The position numbers were made by a program, and so were the translations under genes. Positions 47,583-58,088 of a stretch of 64,000 nucleotides of DNA are shown piece after piece. Under the pieces are notes generated by a model, which searched no databases, had not been told where the DNA came from, and saw only the letters and a program-made list of their open reading frames with translations. The stretch is taken from contig NZ_CP007201.1 of assembly GCF_000568815.1 (NCBI RefSeq), forward strand, positions 3,109,654 through 3,173,653, in the 5' to 3' direction. Numbering within the stretch: position 1 is the stretch's first letter; every line of letters starts with the position of its first letter. Source of the stretch: Sulfurospirillum multivorans DSM 12446 (GTDB lineage: Bacteria > Campylobacterota > Campylobacteria > Campylobacterales > Sulfurospirillaceae).

Positions 47583-49979
47583 ATGAGTTTTATTCGCATT
47601 TTAGGCGCTCAAGGAAGCAGGTCCAAAAACGCCTTTACCACCTGCATTCAGGTCAATAACCATACGTTAATAGATGCAGGTAATATTATGTACGCACTAG
47701 GCGAAGAGGCTTTACATGTAAACCGTATTTTTTTCTCCCACGCCCATTTAGATCACGTCATCGACACGGCATTTTTGATCGACCATTTTTTTACCAAACG
47801 CACTGAAACGCTCTATCTCTACGGACTTGCTCACACCATTGAAGCCTTACAAAAGCATCTTTTTAATGACGTTCTTTGGCCCGATTTTAGTCAAATCCAT
47901 CTGCCAAATTCCACCACGCCTGCACTCACCTATGTTGAAATAGAGCCCAATCAACCCTACACCATTGAAGAGGGCATCACGCTCACCCCATTTTTAGCCA
48001 ACCATACCGTGCCGTGTTGCGGTTACATCATCGAACAAAACGGAAGTAGTGTGCTTTTTTCAGGCGACACGTTCCACAACGAAGCGCTTTGGCAAAAGCT
48101 CAATGAAACGCCCTCCATCAAAGCGCTCATCATCGATGTTTCGTTCCCCAACCACTTTGTCAAAATTGCGACCGAGAGCAAACACCTCACGCCCCAGTTT
48201 CTTGAACATGCGTTAAAACAGCTTACCCGCACTGATTTGAAACTCTACATCAACCATCTCAAACCACTTCATGCGGCGTTGATTATTCAAGAACTTGGTG
48301 AGATTGGTATTAAAGAAGAGATGGTCTTGCGTGATGGCGAGAGGATTGAGCTCTCTTCTGGTACACTGCATCGTCCTTTAAACACTCCAAAAAATGACGA
48401 GCGCGTTCAAAAACTCACCGAAATTGGCACAGCCCTCTCGGCAAGTGAAAGCCTTGATGTTCTCTTAGAGATGATCGTCACCGAAGCTAAAAATCTCACG
48501 CACGCCGATGGAGGAACGCTCTATCTGCTAGAAAAAGAGCACCTCCATTTCAAAGTGGTGCAAACCGACTCACTGGAGATCAAAATGGGAGGAACGGGTG
48601 AGAAAATCACATGGCCACCACTGCCGTTGCATCTTGAAAATGGCGCACCCAATAAAGCGATGGTTGCCGTCACCTGCGCACTTGAAAACCGTTTGATTAG
48701 CATCGCTGATGTGTATGAAGCCATTGGATTTTCCTTTGATGGCACGAAAACGTTTGATCAAGGAACAGGGTATCGCTCCAAATCCATGTTGGTCATTCCC
48801 ATGAGAAACCACGAACAAGAGATCATCGGCGTGTTACAGCTGCTCAATAAAATGGATGTGCAAAACCATAACGTCATCTCATTTGATGATGAAGATGAAA
48901 AAATCACCCTCTCACTGGCATCTCAAGCCGCCATTGCCATCACCAACACTTCCCTAATTCAAGGGCTTGAAACGCTTTTGGAATCTTTTTTGAAAAGCAT
49001 CATTTTTGCCATCGGCAAGAAATCGCCCTACACCGCAGGACACGTCAAACGTATGGTCAAGCTGAGTGTTATGCTCGCTGAAGCGATTAACCACGACACG
49101 AACGTCTACGCACACAAACACTTCAGCAGTGATGAGATCAAACAGATCAATTTTGCCGCCCTCATGCACGATATAGGCAAACTTGCAACGCCTGAACATG
49201 TGATGGATAAAGCAACGAAACTCCAAACCTTGTTTGACCGCGTTGAGCTTGTCGAAAGCCGCATTCAGATGATCGAAAAAGCGTTACATGTAAAGTTTTT
49301 GGAAGATAAATTTGCCCTTTTAGAAGGCAACCAACAGGAAAATGTGAGCTCGCTTGAAACACAGTATCAAGAAAAAATTGCAACCTTGCATGCTGCGTCC
49401 AAACTCATCCAAACAAGCAATAAAGGCGATACGCCCCTTAGCGAGGAAGCCGTAACGCAGATTCAAACCCTTTCAACGCAAACGTGGCAGATTGGCGATG
49501 AGACCTACACGATTTTAAGCAAGGATGAAGCGCATCATTTGAGCACACAAAATGGTACGCTCACGTTTGAAGAGCGCGAAATTATCAATGCCCACGCCAA
49601 ACTCAGCGTCGATATTTTAAACCGTCTCCCTTTTCCTAAAAAATACCGCCAAATTCCTCAAATTTCAGGCAACCACCATGAAAAGCTCAACGGTAGAGGT
49701 TATCCCCAAGGGCTCAAAGGCGATGAAATCAGCTTTGAAGCGCGTATCTTAGCTATTGCCGATATTTTTGAAGCCCTCACGGCGAGTGATCGACCTTATA
49801 AAGCAGGCATGCCCCTCTCCGTGGCGATGAAAATTCTCTATGCCATGGCAAAAGAGGGTGAACTTGATGTCGATCTTGTGAAATTTTTCTACACATCAGG
49901 CACCTATTTAGAATACGCCAAAGCGTTTTTACCACAGCGTAGCATCGATGAGATCGTCCTTGATTTTGAGAAGCCTTAA
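47583..49979 (+). CDS. cAMP-phosphodiesterase-like / GAF / HD-GYP fusion
   Basis: 798 residues, soluble. Residues about 1-255 are a metallo-beta-lactamase fold (SHAHLDHVIDTA, FSGDTFHNE, YINHLKPLH), nearest to class II cyclic-nucleotide phosphodiesterases. About 275-455 are a GAF domain. About 465-790 are an HD-GYP c-di-GMP phosphodiesterase with HDIGK near 528 and HHEKLNGRGYP near 698; the gap between these is some 100 residues longer than usual and includes a coiled-coil stretch. It is the partner of the adjacent cyclase and could link cAMP with c-di-GMP breakdown. Confidence 0.8.
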   Translation: MSFIRILGAQGSRSKNAFTTCIQVNNHTLIDAGNIMYALGEEALHVNRIFFSHAHLDHVIDTAFLIDHFFTKRTETLYLYGLAHTIEALQKHLFNDVLWPDFSQIHLPNSTTPALTYVEIEPNQPYTIEEGITLTPFLANHTVPCCGYIIEQNGSSVLFSGDTFHNEALWQKLNETPSIKALIIDVSFPNHFVKIATESKHLTPQFLEHALKQLTRTDLKLYINHLKPLHAALIIQELGEIGIKEEMVLRDGERIELSSGTLHRPLNTPKNDERVQKLTEIGTALSASESLDVLLEMIVTEAKNLTHADGGTLYLLEKEHLHFKVVQTDSLEIKMGGTGEKITWPPLPLHLENGAPNKAMVAVTCALENRLISIADVYEAIGFSFDGTKTFDQGTGYRSKSMLVIPMRNHEQEIIGVLQLLNKMDVQNHNVISFDDEDEKITLSLASQAAIAITNTSLIQGLETLLESFLKSIIFAIGKKSPYTAGHVKRMVKLSVMLAEAINHDTNVYAHKHFSSDEIKQINFAALMHDIGKLATPEHVMDKATKLQTLFDRVELVESRIQMIEKALHVKFLEDKFALLEGNQQENVSSLETQYQEKIATLHAASKLIQTSNKGDTPLSEEAVTQIQTLSTQTWQIGDETYTILSKDEAHHLSTQNGTLTFEEREIINAHAKLSVDILNRLPFPKKYRQIPQISGNHHEKLNGRGYPQGLKGDEISFEARILAIADIFEALTASDRPYKAGMPLSVAMKILYAMAKEGELDVDLVKFFYTSGTYLEYAKAFLPQRSIDEIVLDFEKP

Positions 49980-50021
49980 GGACGCAAAAGTCACTTTAAC
50001 GATTTTTTAACCCGTTTTGGG

Positions 50022-50027
50022 TATAAT
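50022..50027 (+). promoter_or_regulatory. Probable -10 box of the secG operon
   Basis: TATAAT in GGGTATAATCC, 41 bases before the secG ATG; a plausible promoter for secG through the downstream genes. Confidence 0.55.
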
Positions 50028-50067
50028 CCTTAGTTCTACATTATTTAAAAAACAAAGGACTTCCCTT

Positions 50068-50403
50068 ATGACCTCCGTTTTATTGGTTTTACAATTTGTA
50101 TTAACCGCTATTTTAACTGTTTCTGTACTGCTTCAAAAAAGCTCCTCTATCGGTCTTGGCGCTTACAGTGGAAGCAATGAATCTCTTTTTGGTGCAAAAG
50201 GACCAGCAGGTTTCATGGCAAAATTCACCTTTATTGTAGGAATCTTGTTTATTGCAAATACGCTCACATTAGGTTATTTTTACAACCAAGATAAAAAAGT
50301 ATCGATTGCTGAAGATATTAAAATCGAAAAAAGCGTTGTACCAAGTGTTCCAGCTCCTGCGACAACAGCACCAGCAGCCCCTGAAGCTCCAACGTCTAAA
50401 TAA
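50068..50403 (+). CDS. secG: Preprotein translocase subunit SecG
   Basis: 111 residues with two membrane helices (LLVLQFVLTAILTVSVLLQ and FTFIVGILFIANTLTLGYF) joined by the SecG loop with FGAKGPAGFMAKF. The C-terminal tail is Ala/Pro-rich. The start is the ATG at 50068; an earlier in-frame start lies in the promoter. It is first in an operon with the deacetylase, frr and pyrE, all within a few bases of one another. Confidence 0.9.
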   Translation: MTSVLLVLQFVLTAILTVSVLLQKSSSIGLGAYSGSNESLFGAKGPAGFMAKFTFIVGILFIANTLTLGYFYNQDKKVSIAEDIKIEKSVVPSVPAPATTAPAAPEAPTSK

Positions 50404-50408
50404 TCAGC

Positions 50409-51365
50409 ATGAAATCTTTTTGGCTTGTGGTGTGTCTCAGTGTGATGGTATGGGCCGATGCCCATATCTTCATCTACCATCGTTTTAACGATGCCAGATA
50501 CCCCACGACCAATACAACGCTCGAAGAGCTTCGCAAAGAGTTTGACTTCTTCAAAAAAAATGGCTACGAAGTGATACCCCTTGAAAAACTGGTTAACGCC
50601 CTTCACGCTAAAGAGCCCATCCCCGATAACTGGGTCGTTCTTACCATTGATGATAACTACAAAAGTTTTTATGAGCATGGTTTAGCCCTTTTTAAAGAGT
50701 ACAACTACCCCTTTTCGATGTTCGTTTATGTGGGAGCTACGGAGCAAAAGTATGGCGATTATATGAGCTGGGAACAGCTTCGTGAAATCTCTAAGTACGG
50801 CGCTTTAGAGTTTCATTCACTGAACCATCCGCACATGACCGAACTGAGCAACGAAGCGCTTAAAAAAGATTTTGATGAAGGCTTAAACCTCTTTGAAAAA
50901 CGCCTTAGCATAAAACCGCGCTACTTCTCCTATCCGTTTGGTGAGTTTAGTCCGCGTGTGAAAGCCATCGCGCAAAGCTATGGGTTTGAAGCGATTGTGA
51001 ACCAAAATATGGGCGCGGTTGCGAGCTTTAGCGATCCGCTTGATTTAGACCGCTCCGCGTTGGTTGGCAAGAGTAATTTAGAGGGATTTTTAAAGTACAA
51101 AGCCCTTGAAACCACATGGTTTAAGCCTAGTGTATTGCTCGAAGATGGCAAACTTACCTCTTTACATGTAAAGGCACACACCACCGCACAAAAAGGCGGC
51201 ATCTACATCAGTGAACAGGGCTATTTTGAGGTCAGTTTAAGCGATGGCGTTTTTGAAGCTCAGATCAATAAAATACTCACCAAAGAGCGCACACGGATCA
51301 TTGTCTCCGTGGGCAACACAATTTCAACGAAACTACTTGTAAAGGATAAATATGGAACTCAGTAA
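50409..51365 (+). CDS. Polysaccharide deacetylase (CE4/NodB family)
   Basis: 318 residues with a Sec signal (about 1-17). The NodB-type core has [10 protein letters not shown] (catalytic Asp pair), HSLNHPHM (metal His pair) and [26 protein letters not shown] is a typical helix of the fold. It deacetylates N-acetyl sugars in the periplasm; peptidoglycan or a surface polysaccharide could be the substrate. The last 14 bases overlap frr. Confidence 0.8.
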   Translation: MKSFWLVVCLSVMVWADAHIFIYHRFNDARYPTTNTTLEELRKEFDFFKKNGYEVIPLEKLVNALHAKEPIPDNWVVLTIDDNYKSFYEHGLALFKEYNYPFSMFVYVGATEQKYGDYMSWEQLREISKYGALEFHSLNHPHMTELSNEALKKDFDEGLNLFEKRLSIKPRYFSYPFGEFSPRVKAIAQSYGFEAIVNQNMGAVASFSDPLDLDRSALVGKSNLEGFLKYKALETTWFKPSVLLEDGKLTSLHVKAHTTAQKGGIYISEQGYFEVSLSDGVFEAQINKILTKERTRIIVSVGNTISTKLLVKDKYGTQ

Positions 51366-51912
51366 AATCTATGCTGAACAAAAAGAGCATATGGAAAAAT
51401 GTATCGCGGCACTCAAACGCGACTTTATGACGATTCGCAGTGGTAAGGTCTCTACGACCATTTTAGACAACATTCATGTTGATTACTACGGAACACCAAC
51501 AGGTCTTAGCCAAGTAGCGACTGTTTTAACCACCGATGCAACGACGATTACGATTTCTCCGTGGGAGAAAAAGATGCTCAGAGAGATCGAAAAAGCGATC
51601 ATGCAGGCCAACATCGGGGTCAATCCGAATAACGATGGCGAAACCATTAAACTTTTCTTCCCTCCAATGACAACAGACCAGCGTAAAGAGGGTGCTAAAC
51701 AAGCCAAAGCAATGGGCGATAAAGCCAAAATTGCGATTCGCAATGTCCGTAAAGACTCAAATGACCAAGTGAAAAAACTCGAAAAAGACAAGATTATCAC
51801 GGAAGACGGTTCTAAAAAAGGACAAGACGAAGTGCAAAAAATCACCGATGCAACGGTTTCAAAAGTCGATGAGCTCGTAAGAGAAAAAGAATCTGAACTC
51901 CTAAAAATTTAA
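51352..51912 (+). CDS. frr: Ribosome recycling factor
   Basis: 186 residues, the usual length. Typical blocks are [19 protein letters not shown] near the N-terminus, [14 protein letters not shown] and [18 protein letters not shown]. It splits post-termination ribosomes with EF-G. Followed eight bases later by pyrE. Confidence 0.95.
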   Translation: MELSKIYAEQKEHMEKCIAALKRDFMTIRSGKVSTTILDNIHVDYYGTPTGLSQVATVLTTDATTITISPWEKKMLREIEKAIMQANIGVNPNNDGETIKLFFPPMTTDQRKEGAKQAKAMGDKAKIAIRNVRKDSNDQVKKLEKDKIITEDGSKKGQDEVQKITDATVSKVDELVREKESELLKI

Positions 51913-51920
51913 GGGCAAAT

Positions 51921-52529
51921 ATGCAAGTTGAAAAAATTTATAAAGATGCCAATGCCCTGTTAGAGGGACACTTTTTACTCAGCAGTGGCAAACACTCACG
52001 CTATTACCTTCAAAGTGCGAAAGTCTTGGAAGATCCTAGAGTTGCAGAGCAGTTAGCCGTTGAATTGGCGAAAATGATCAACGCTTCCAACGTAGAGATC
52101 GACACCATCTGCTCCCCAGCGCTGGGTGGCGTTTTAGCAGGCTACGAGCTTGCACGTGCCCTTGGTAAACGCTTCATTTTCGCGGAGCGTGTGAACGGTG
52201 AGATGACGATTCGCAGAGGTTTTGAAGTCAAAAAAGGTGAGAAAATTTTGGTCTGTGAAGACATCATCACAACCGGTGGTTCTGCTTTAGAAGCGGCAAA
52301 CATTGCTGAAAGTATGGGTGGTGTGATCGTTGGATTTGCAGCCCTTGCGAACCGTGGTTTTTGTAAACGTGTGGGAAGCGATCTTGTGGGCAAGTCTACA
52401 TGTAAACTTCCAAACGACGCACCCTTTTTCGCATTGGCTGATTTTGAATTTGACATTTACGAGCCAAGTGAATGCCCTTTGTGTAAAGAGGGAAGCGTAG
52501 CGATCAAACCCGGTAGCAGAGGAAACTAA
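51921..52529 (+). CDS. pyrE: Orotate phosphoribosyltransferase
   Basis: 202 residues. PRPP-binding motif is [15 protein letters not shown]; other blocks are [14 protein letters not shown] and [17 protein letters not shown]. Makes OMP from orotate in pyrimidine synthesis. The C-terminus has two cysteines ([10 protein letters not shown]), usual in the Campylobacterota form. Confidence 0.95.
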   Translation: MQVEKIYKDANALLEGHFLLSSGKHSRYYLQSAKVLEDPRVAEQLAVELAKMINASNVEIDTICSPALGGVLAGYELARALGKRFIFAERVNGEMTIRRGFEVKKGEKILVCEDIITTGGSALEAANIAESMGGVIVGFAALANRGFCKRVGSDLVGKSTCKLPNDAPFFALADFEFDIYEPSECPLCKEGSVAIKPGSRGN

Positions 52530-52535
52530 GCTTTA

Positions 52536-52997
52536 ATGCGGTGGAGAGAGACTAAAAAAGGGGGCAAAAAAGAGCATAAAAGCGCTTTGCCTCTTTTTAC
52601 CATCGCACCCTTTCAAAGACGCCTCAAAGCTTTTGTCGTCGACTCTTTTATGCTTTTGATGCCGATTTTGTACATTGTTTTTTACCTGATTTACGGTTCG
52701 CGCGAAGGCTTTGCGGCACACATGCTGCAAGGCTGGCTTCTTATTTTGATTCCTTATGGTTTTCTCACGACCCTCTTTCTCAAACGAAACGCTCAAACCC
52801 CTGGCTACAAAGCGTACGATCTTTTACTGATCGATCTTAAGACAGGACAACGTCCCACATTAACGCAACTCATGCTGCGGTATGTCCTGCTTCTGCTCAC
52901 GGCTATGAGTATCCTTGGACTTTTTGTACCCCTCTTGCGCAAAGACAAACTCGCGCTGTATGATATTTTGAGTCAAACGGCTCCCATTCCTAAATGA
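52536..52997 (+). CDS. RDD-family membrane protein
   Basis: 153 residues with three membrane helices. RRLKAFVVDSFMLLMPI has the R-x-x-A-x-x-x-D core of RDD proteins, and QTPGYKAYDLLLID the second block. Function of most RDD proteins is unknown, ion transport being suggested. The site before the ATG is weak. Its stop overlaps the next start (ATGA). Confidence 0.75.
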   Translation: MRWRETKKGGKKEHKSALPLFTIAPFQRRLKAFVVDSFMLLMPILYIVFYLIYGSREGFAAHMLQGWLLILIPYGFLTTLFLKRNAQTPGYKAYDLLLIDLKTGQRPTLTQLMLRYVLLLLTAMSILGLFVPLLRKDKLALYDILSQTAPIPK

Positions 52998-54085
52998 TCT
53001 TTTTTAAAATCTCTGGTTTTTTCTTTGCCTACTTTTCTGTTACCAGTGTGTATGTCATCTTTATGCCTAAAATCTTACAAACACTTGATTACAGCGCGCC
53101 TCAAATCGGAGCCATCTTTGCGTTAGCGCCTTTGATGCGTTTTTTTGTCCCCTTTTTCTTTCTCAAACATTTTGAGCTTACCCAAAAGGTCTTTTATACA
53201 GCGCTTTGTGGGGCTCTGCTTGCCATTTTGCTGTTCTACCCGACCATTCATCACTTTTACCTCTTTATGCTCCCCAATATGCTTCTGGGTGCGTGTCTTG
53301 GCATGATTTTGCCGTACATTGAAACCTATGCGATGGAGCATTTGCAAAAAGAACGCTTTGGACGATCACGCCTGTTTGGTTCCATCGGTTTTATGCTGAT
53401 TGGCATCATCTTAGCGCGCCACTTTGAAAACTATATGAATGGCTTGCATTATCTGCTTTTAGCCATCAGTCTGACCGCTTTTTTTGCCTATTGGCTGACG
53501 CAAAACAATGTTCACTTTACAGCCGAAACTGTCACGAGCGAAGCGCCTTTTAACTTCTTACATGTAAAGTATTTGTGGATCAGTCTTTTTTTGATGCAAG
53601 TCAGTTTTGGGGGATTTTATAACTTCTTTACCATTTACGAAACGGCGCACGGCATCAGCCTTGAAACGACAAGCTATTTGTGGGCATTTGGTGTTATTTG
53701 TGAGATTGTGCTGTTCTATTTTCAATCCCCTTTACTTAAGCGTTTTAGCCTTCTATCGCTTGTCAAACTGGGTGTTTTAGCAACAGCCCTTCGTTGGTTT
53801 TTGCTCTTTTTATTTCCCTCATCACTGTGGATTTCGTATGCTTCACAATCCTTGCATGCCTTTAGCTTTGCCCTGCATCACACCGCAGCGCTCAGCCTTT
53901 TGTACTCACTTTACGCGCATAAAAAACTTGCGGGACAATTTTACTATGGCTTTTCATTTGGACTGGGAGGTTTTGTGGGAGCGTTGCTGGCGGGCTATTT
54001 TTATGGGGAGTATCTTTATTTGTATGCCAGTTTTGTGGCACTGCTCGCTTTTGGAAGCTTGATGCTTTTCAAGGAGAGAGAATAA
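52994..54085 (+). CDS. MFS transporter (HcaT-like)
   Basis: 363 residues with about 11-12 helices. The family pattern is RFGRSRLFGSIGFMLIGI after helix 4, as in the phenylpropionate-permease-like MFS branch. YASQSLHAFSFALHHTAALS is a typical helix 9-10 region. Substrate unknown. The end overlaps the convergent FliL-like gene by 17 bases. It contains one LHVK from a TTACATGTAA copy. Confidence 0.75.
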   Translation: MIFFKISGFFFAYFSVTSVYVIFMPKILQTLDYSAPQIGAIFALAPLMRFFVPFFFLKHFELTQKVFYTALCGALLAILLFYPTIHHFYLFMLPNMLLGACLGMILPYIETYAMEHLQKERFGRSRLFGSIGFMLIGIILARHFENYMNGLHYLLLAISLTAFFAYWLTQNNVHFTAETVTSEAPFNFLHVKYLWISLFLMQVSFGGFYNFFTIYETAHGISLETTSYLWAFGVICEIVLFYFQSPLLKRFSLLSLVKLGVLATALRWFLLFLFPSSLWISYASQSLHAFSFALHHTAALSLLYSLYAHKKLAGQFYYGFSFGLGGFVGALLAGYFYGEYLYLYASFVALLAFGSLMLFKERE

Positions 54086-54521
54086 AGTTTTTAATGTAAA
54101 TCGTCTCGATCTCATACCCAAATGTCTCTTCTAACATCTCGATCAACTCTTCTTTAAGGCGATCTTTACCATTCAGCGTTTCAAGACCATTGGCATCCAT
54201 GGTGCTAAGATACTGTAAAACAGCATTGCGCACATTGTCCATATTGGCTTGAAGCTCTTTTTTGGTCGCATTGTTTTTCAAAACCAACGCAATATCGGCT
54301 TTTAAAATCTTATACTTTTGCGCTTTAATGTTAATAAAAATCGTATCAAGGCTCAGCTCTTTTGTATTCTTACTGAGATTGTTAGCCTGCGTTGAGGGAG
54401 TTTTTTCGTATGAAGATTGATTGCTATCGTCTTTAAGCATATAATTAATTGTAACAAATCCAAGAAGAATCAACAAAAAAATAAAACCTAAAGAGAGTTT
54501 GAGTAGTCTTTCATTAAACAT
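54069..54521 (-). CDS. FliL-like membrane-anchored protein
   Basis: 150 residues: one N-terminal helix (LSLGFIFLLILLGFVTINYM), a polar linker, and a domain from about 60 (FINIKAQKYKILKADIALVL) ending in a NGKDRLKEELIEML helix and IETIYIKNFIL strand, the layout of FliL. FliL proteins sit near the flagellar stator. Here the gene is not with flagellar genes but behind LemA and DUF3137, so it may be a FliL paralogue in another role. Confidence 0.6.
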   Translation of the reverse strand: MFNERLLKLSLGFIFLLILLGFVTINYMLKDDSNQSSYEKTPSTQANNLSKNTKELSLDTIFINIKAQKYKILKADIALVLKNNATKKELQANMDNVRNAVLQYLSTMDANGLETLNGKDRLKEELIEMLEETFGYEIETIYIKNFILSP

Positions 54522-55490
54522 TTAACGTTTACTCCATAATTTTTCATTGAGTTTAAATTCAGTGACAATGTTCGTAATCATCATTAAAAGTTCAAAATAG
54601 TCTTTGATCGATTTAAATTCTAACAATGATCGTGTTAATATCGGCTCAAAGAGCGGTTTGGTGTAGTGCAGGGCTAAAAATAGCTTCGAATCCACAAACG
54701 AGAGGTACAGAGGTTTGTCGATTTTTTGATGAAATGCGACAATGCGCTCCATCAAAGCATGCGATAAAATATAGCGGCTCTCGATCTGATCATCGCCATA
54801 CACCACAAAAAGCTTTTCAAATGCCACATGATCAAGCTTGATAAGCTCGCCTCTGCTTGGATTCACGCCTTGCAACCATGTGCCTAAAATTCCCAAACTT
54901 CGCTCAGCCACATCGGGAAGCACGACCACTTTGGCATGAAAGGTTTTGTTAAAATCTGCCACAAAAAAAAGCCCTGAGAAGATGTCACTCCACTCCTCTT
55001 TACCGTTTTTGGTACGCACTTTTTTCTCTACATGTAAATCGCAAAAACGAACCTTCACCCCTTCGATCTCGCCACGCACCAAATCTTTACCCGAAAAACG
55101 ATCATAGGCTTCGTTAAAAAGCTCACTACGCTCATATTCATGCGCATCAATGGAATCCATTTTCGCGTAGATCAGCGAAGGGTCTAAAAAATGGATCATC
55201 TTCTCGATCACCAGATCTTTAAACAACGAGTCATACCCTGCGCGTTCATGGCGATAGATAAACATAAAGATGAGGAAACCACTCATGGCGCTGAGCAAAA
55301 AAGCATGCAGGGGAGTGAAAACATTCGTGCGACTTAAAACAAAAAAGAGCACTGTGCCCAAACATGCAAGCATCAACGCGGCTTTTTTAAGCGAAGAGAG
55401 TATGGCTAAGCGCTTTTCTTCCAATGCTTGAAGCGTTGGGGACATTGACTCGTAGTAATAATCCAGCAAAGAGGCAAGACGTGGTTTCAA
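54522..55490 (-). CDS. DUF3137 membrane protein
   Basis: 322 residues. Two membrane helices lie at about 33-72 (KAALMLACLGTVLFFVLS, then PLHAFLLSAMSGFLIFMFI). A soluble C-terminal part contains VKVRFCDLHVEKKVRTKNGK-type strands and the block FFVADFNKTFHAKVVVLPD, as in DUF3137 proteins, which are commonly coded next to LemA. Function unknown. It is adjacent to the FliL-like gene with no gap and seven bases after LemA. Confidence 0.75.
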   Translation of the reverse strand: MKPRLASLLDYYYESMSPTLQALEEKRLAILSSLKKAALMLACLGTVLFFVLSRTNVFTPLHAFLLSAMSGFLIFMFIYRHERAGYDSLFKDLVIEKMIHFLDPSLIYAKMDSIDAHEYERSELFNEAYDRFSGKDLVRGEIEGVKVRFCDLHVEKKVRTKNGKEEWSDIFSGLFFVADFNKTFHAKVVVLPDVAERSLGILGTWLQGVNPSRGELIKLDHVAFEKLFVVYGDDQIESRYILSHALMERIVAFHQKIDKPLYLSFVDSKLFLALHYTKPLFEPILTRSLLEFKSIKDYFELLMMITNIVTEFKLNEKLWSKR

Positions 55491-55497
55491 AGCTTAC

Positions 55498-56055
55498 CTA
55501 TTTTTGAAAAAGGTTTTTCACATCAACGGAGGAGCGTTCACGTTCAGGAATGCTAAAAACCTCTTTGCGCTCCAAGTGCATAAACCCTGCCATAAAATTG
55601 GTCGGGAACATCTCAATCGCATTGTTATAATCATTCACACTTTGATTGTACGCGCGTCTGGCAGCAGAGATTTGCTCTTCAACTTCACTCAGAGTTGCTT
55701 GAAGGTGTAAGAAATTTTCATTGGCTTTGAGCGTGGGGTAGTTTTCTACCGCAACCATAAGATTGCCAAGCATGGAAGAGAGCTGTTTTTCTAAAGCAAT
55801 GGTTTCGCGGCTATCAAGGGAGTGTGTCATGGCTTTTGTGCGAAGTTCGGTGATTTTCTCAAGCGTGATGCTCTCATGCACCATATACTCTTGAACACTT
55901 GCGACAAGGTTGGGAAGAAGGTCATGTCGTTTTTTAAGAACGGCGTCAAGCCCTGCGTAAATAGTATCGACTTGGTTTTTTTTGGAGATAAGCGTGTTGT
56001 ACATAAACACGACAAGAAGAAAAATGAGACCTGCAACAACCAAAAACGTTTCCAT
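55498..56055 (-). CDS. lemA: LemA-family protein
   Basis: 185 residues. One N-terminal helix (FLVVAGLIFLLVVFMYN) leads to a four-helix domain with LVASVQEYMVHE, SSMLGNLMVAVENYP and RRAYNQSVNDYNNAIEMFP, then NFMAGFMHLERKEVF, a standard LemA protein. Exposed at the membrane; role in bacteria unclear. First gene of the set with DUF3137 and the FliL-like gene. Confidence 0.85.
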   Translation of the reverse strand: METFLVVAGLIFLLVVFMYNTLISKKNQVDTIYAGLDAVLKKRHDLLPNLVASVQEYMVHESITLEKITELRTKAMTHSLDSRETIALEKQLSSMLGNLMVAVENYPTLKANENFLHLQATLSEVEEQISAARRAYNQSVNDYNNAIEMFPTNFMAGFMHLERKEVFSIPERERSSVDVKNLFQK

Positions 56056-56134
56056 CGTAAACCTCCTGTATTGTTCAGAAATGATACGATTTTGCCGCCA
56101 TTATGGCGACAAAATCTTTACATGTAAAAACTTC

Positions 56135-57934
56135 TTAGCGACTCATACGTTTACGTTGGTTTGGATCAAGGTATTTTTTACGAATACGAATGTTGATAGG
56201 AGTTACTTCCACCAATTCATCGTTTTCAATCCACTCAAGTGCTAATTCTAGGTTCATTTTGCGTGGTGGAACGAGTTTAATCGCTTCATCAGCACCACTA
56301 CTTCTTACGTTACTTTGTGGCTTACCTTTGATTGGGTTAACATCCAAATCATTCGGTCGTGAATGCTCACCAATAATCATACCCGCATAAACTTTAATTT
56401 GTACATCAATGAAAAGCATTCCTCTCTCTTGTAAACTAAAGAGTGAGTAACCCATTGCTGTACCACTTTCCATAGAGATAAGTGCACCATTTTTACGGTG
56501 TTCAACTTCTCCACTTAGAGGTCTAAAATCTAAAAATGAGTGGTTCATAACACCCTCACCTTTGGTATCGGTCAAAAATTGTCCACGAAAACCAATCAAA
56601 CCACGAGCAGGAATCTCAAACTCAATACGTGTTTGACCATCACCTGTTGGGTTCATCGCTTTCATTTCCGCTTTTTTACGACCTAATTTTTCAATAACCG
56701 TTCCCGTAAATTCATCAGGAACATCGACAACAAGGTGCTCATATGGCTCCAATTTGACGCCATTTTCTTCTTTGATAATAACTTCAGGACGCGCAAGTGA
56801 AAACTCAAAACCTTCACGACGCATATTTTCAGCCAAGATCGTGATTTGAAGCTCTCCACGTCCACTGACTTTAAATTTACCTTCGCCTGCGTTTTCATAT
56901 CGCATTGCGATGTTTGTTTTCATCTCAGATTCTAAACGTTCATTGATTTTGTTTGATGTGACGTATTTGCCATCAAGTCCCGCAAACGGAGAGTCATTAA
57001 CGCCAAAAACAACGGAAAGTGTTGGCTCTTCGATGTGTAAGGGATCAAGAGGCATCGGATTGTTTGGATCAACCAAACTGTCCCCAACATCAAGGGTTTC
57101 AAAACCAGCAACCGCTACAATGTCGCCGCTTTCTGCTTCGTTAATATCAATTCTTTCCAAACCGTGAAAACCGATCAGTTTTGAAACACGTCCACGTACT
57201 TGTTCGCCATCGGCTTTAGCCAGTAGCACCGTCTCATTTTTCTTAATCGTTCCGTTAAAAATACGGGCAATACCGATTTTTCCAACGTAGTTGTCGTAAT
57301 CAAGGGTAAAGACTTGAAGTTGAAGTGGATTTTCAGGTTTTCCTGAAGGGGCAGGAACATGTTTGAGGATGGTTTCAAAAAGAGGCTCAAGATTTTTGCT
57401 CTCGTCGCTCATATTGTATTTGGCATAACCATCACGCGCTGCTGCATAAATGATAGGAAATTCGAGTTGATCTTCATTCGCTCCAAGGGCGACTAAAAGG
57501 TCAAACACTTCATCAACAACACGCTCTGCATCTGCCGCTGGCTTGTCGATCTTGTTAACAACAACAATCGGGCAAAGACCAAGGCTAAGCGCTTTTTTAA
57601 CCACGAATTTGGTTTGAGGCATAACGCCTTCTTGTGCATCAACCAGCAATAAAACACCATCAACCATTTTTAAAACACGCTCAACCTCACCACCAAAGTC
57701 GGCGTGGCCTGGAGTGTCGATAATGTTAATTTTAGTCTCTTTATAACGAATAGCTGTATTTTTAGAAAGAATGGTAATTCCGCGCTCTTTTTCAAGATCG
57801 TTGCTGTCCATTGCTCTTTCTTCTACTTTTTGGTGCGCTGTGTAGGTACCTGATTGTTTCAACAGCTCATCGACTAAGGTCGTTTTTCCGTGGTCAACGT
57901 GCGCTATCACGGCAATATTTCTAAACTCTTGCAA
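56135..57934 (-). CDS. typA: GTPase TypA/BipA
   Basis: 599 residues, standard length. GTPase motifs are [26 protein letters not shown] and [17 protein letters not shown]-like domains follow, and the TypA-specific C-terminal region carries [19 protein letters not shown] ribosome-associated factor used in stress and cold. The start is TTG with GAGGAG six bases before it. Its terminator region contains a TTACATGTAA copy. Confidence 0.95.
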   Translation of the reverse strand: MQEFRNIAVIAHVDHGKTTLVDELLKQSGTYTAHQKVEERAMDSNDLEKERGITILSKNTAIRYKETKINIIDTPGHADFGGEVERVLKMVDGVLLLVDAQEGVMPQTKFVVKKALSLGLCPIVVVNKIDKPAADAERVVDEVFDLLVALGANEDQLEFPIIYAAARDGYAKYNMSDESKNLEPLFETILKHVPAPSGKPENPLQLQVFTLDYDNYVGKIGIARIFNGTIKKNETVLLAKADGEQVRGRVSKLIGFHGLERIDINEAESGDIVAVAGFETLDVGDSLVDPNNPMPLDPLHIEEPTLSVVFGVNDSPFAGLDGKYVTSNKINERLESEMKTNIAMRYENAGEGKFKVSGRGELQITILAENMRREGFEFSLARPEVIIKEENGVKLEPYEHLVVDVPDEFTGTVIEKLGRKKAEMKAMNPTGDGQTRIEFEIPARGLIGFRGQFLTDTKGEGVMNHSFLDFRPLSGEVEHRKNGALISMESGTAMGYSLFSLQERGMLFIDVQIKVYAGMIIGEHSRPNDLDVNPIKGKPQSNVRSSGADEAIKLVPPRKMNLELALEWIENDELVEVTPINIRIRKKYLDPNQRKRMSR

Positions 57935-58088
57935 AAAATTCTCCTCGTAAACTTTGACTTTTACATCTTATAAAACGTACGTGATTGGTGTAGTTTGATG
58001 AAGTAAATATGCTTCATTATACCACGTTCTTGACTAAATTCAAAATTCCATTACATGTAAAGCATTTTTAGTGTTCACTTTTAAAAAC

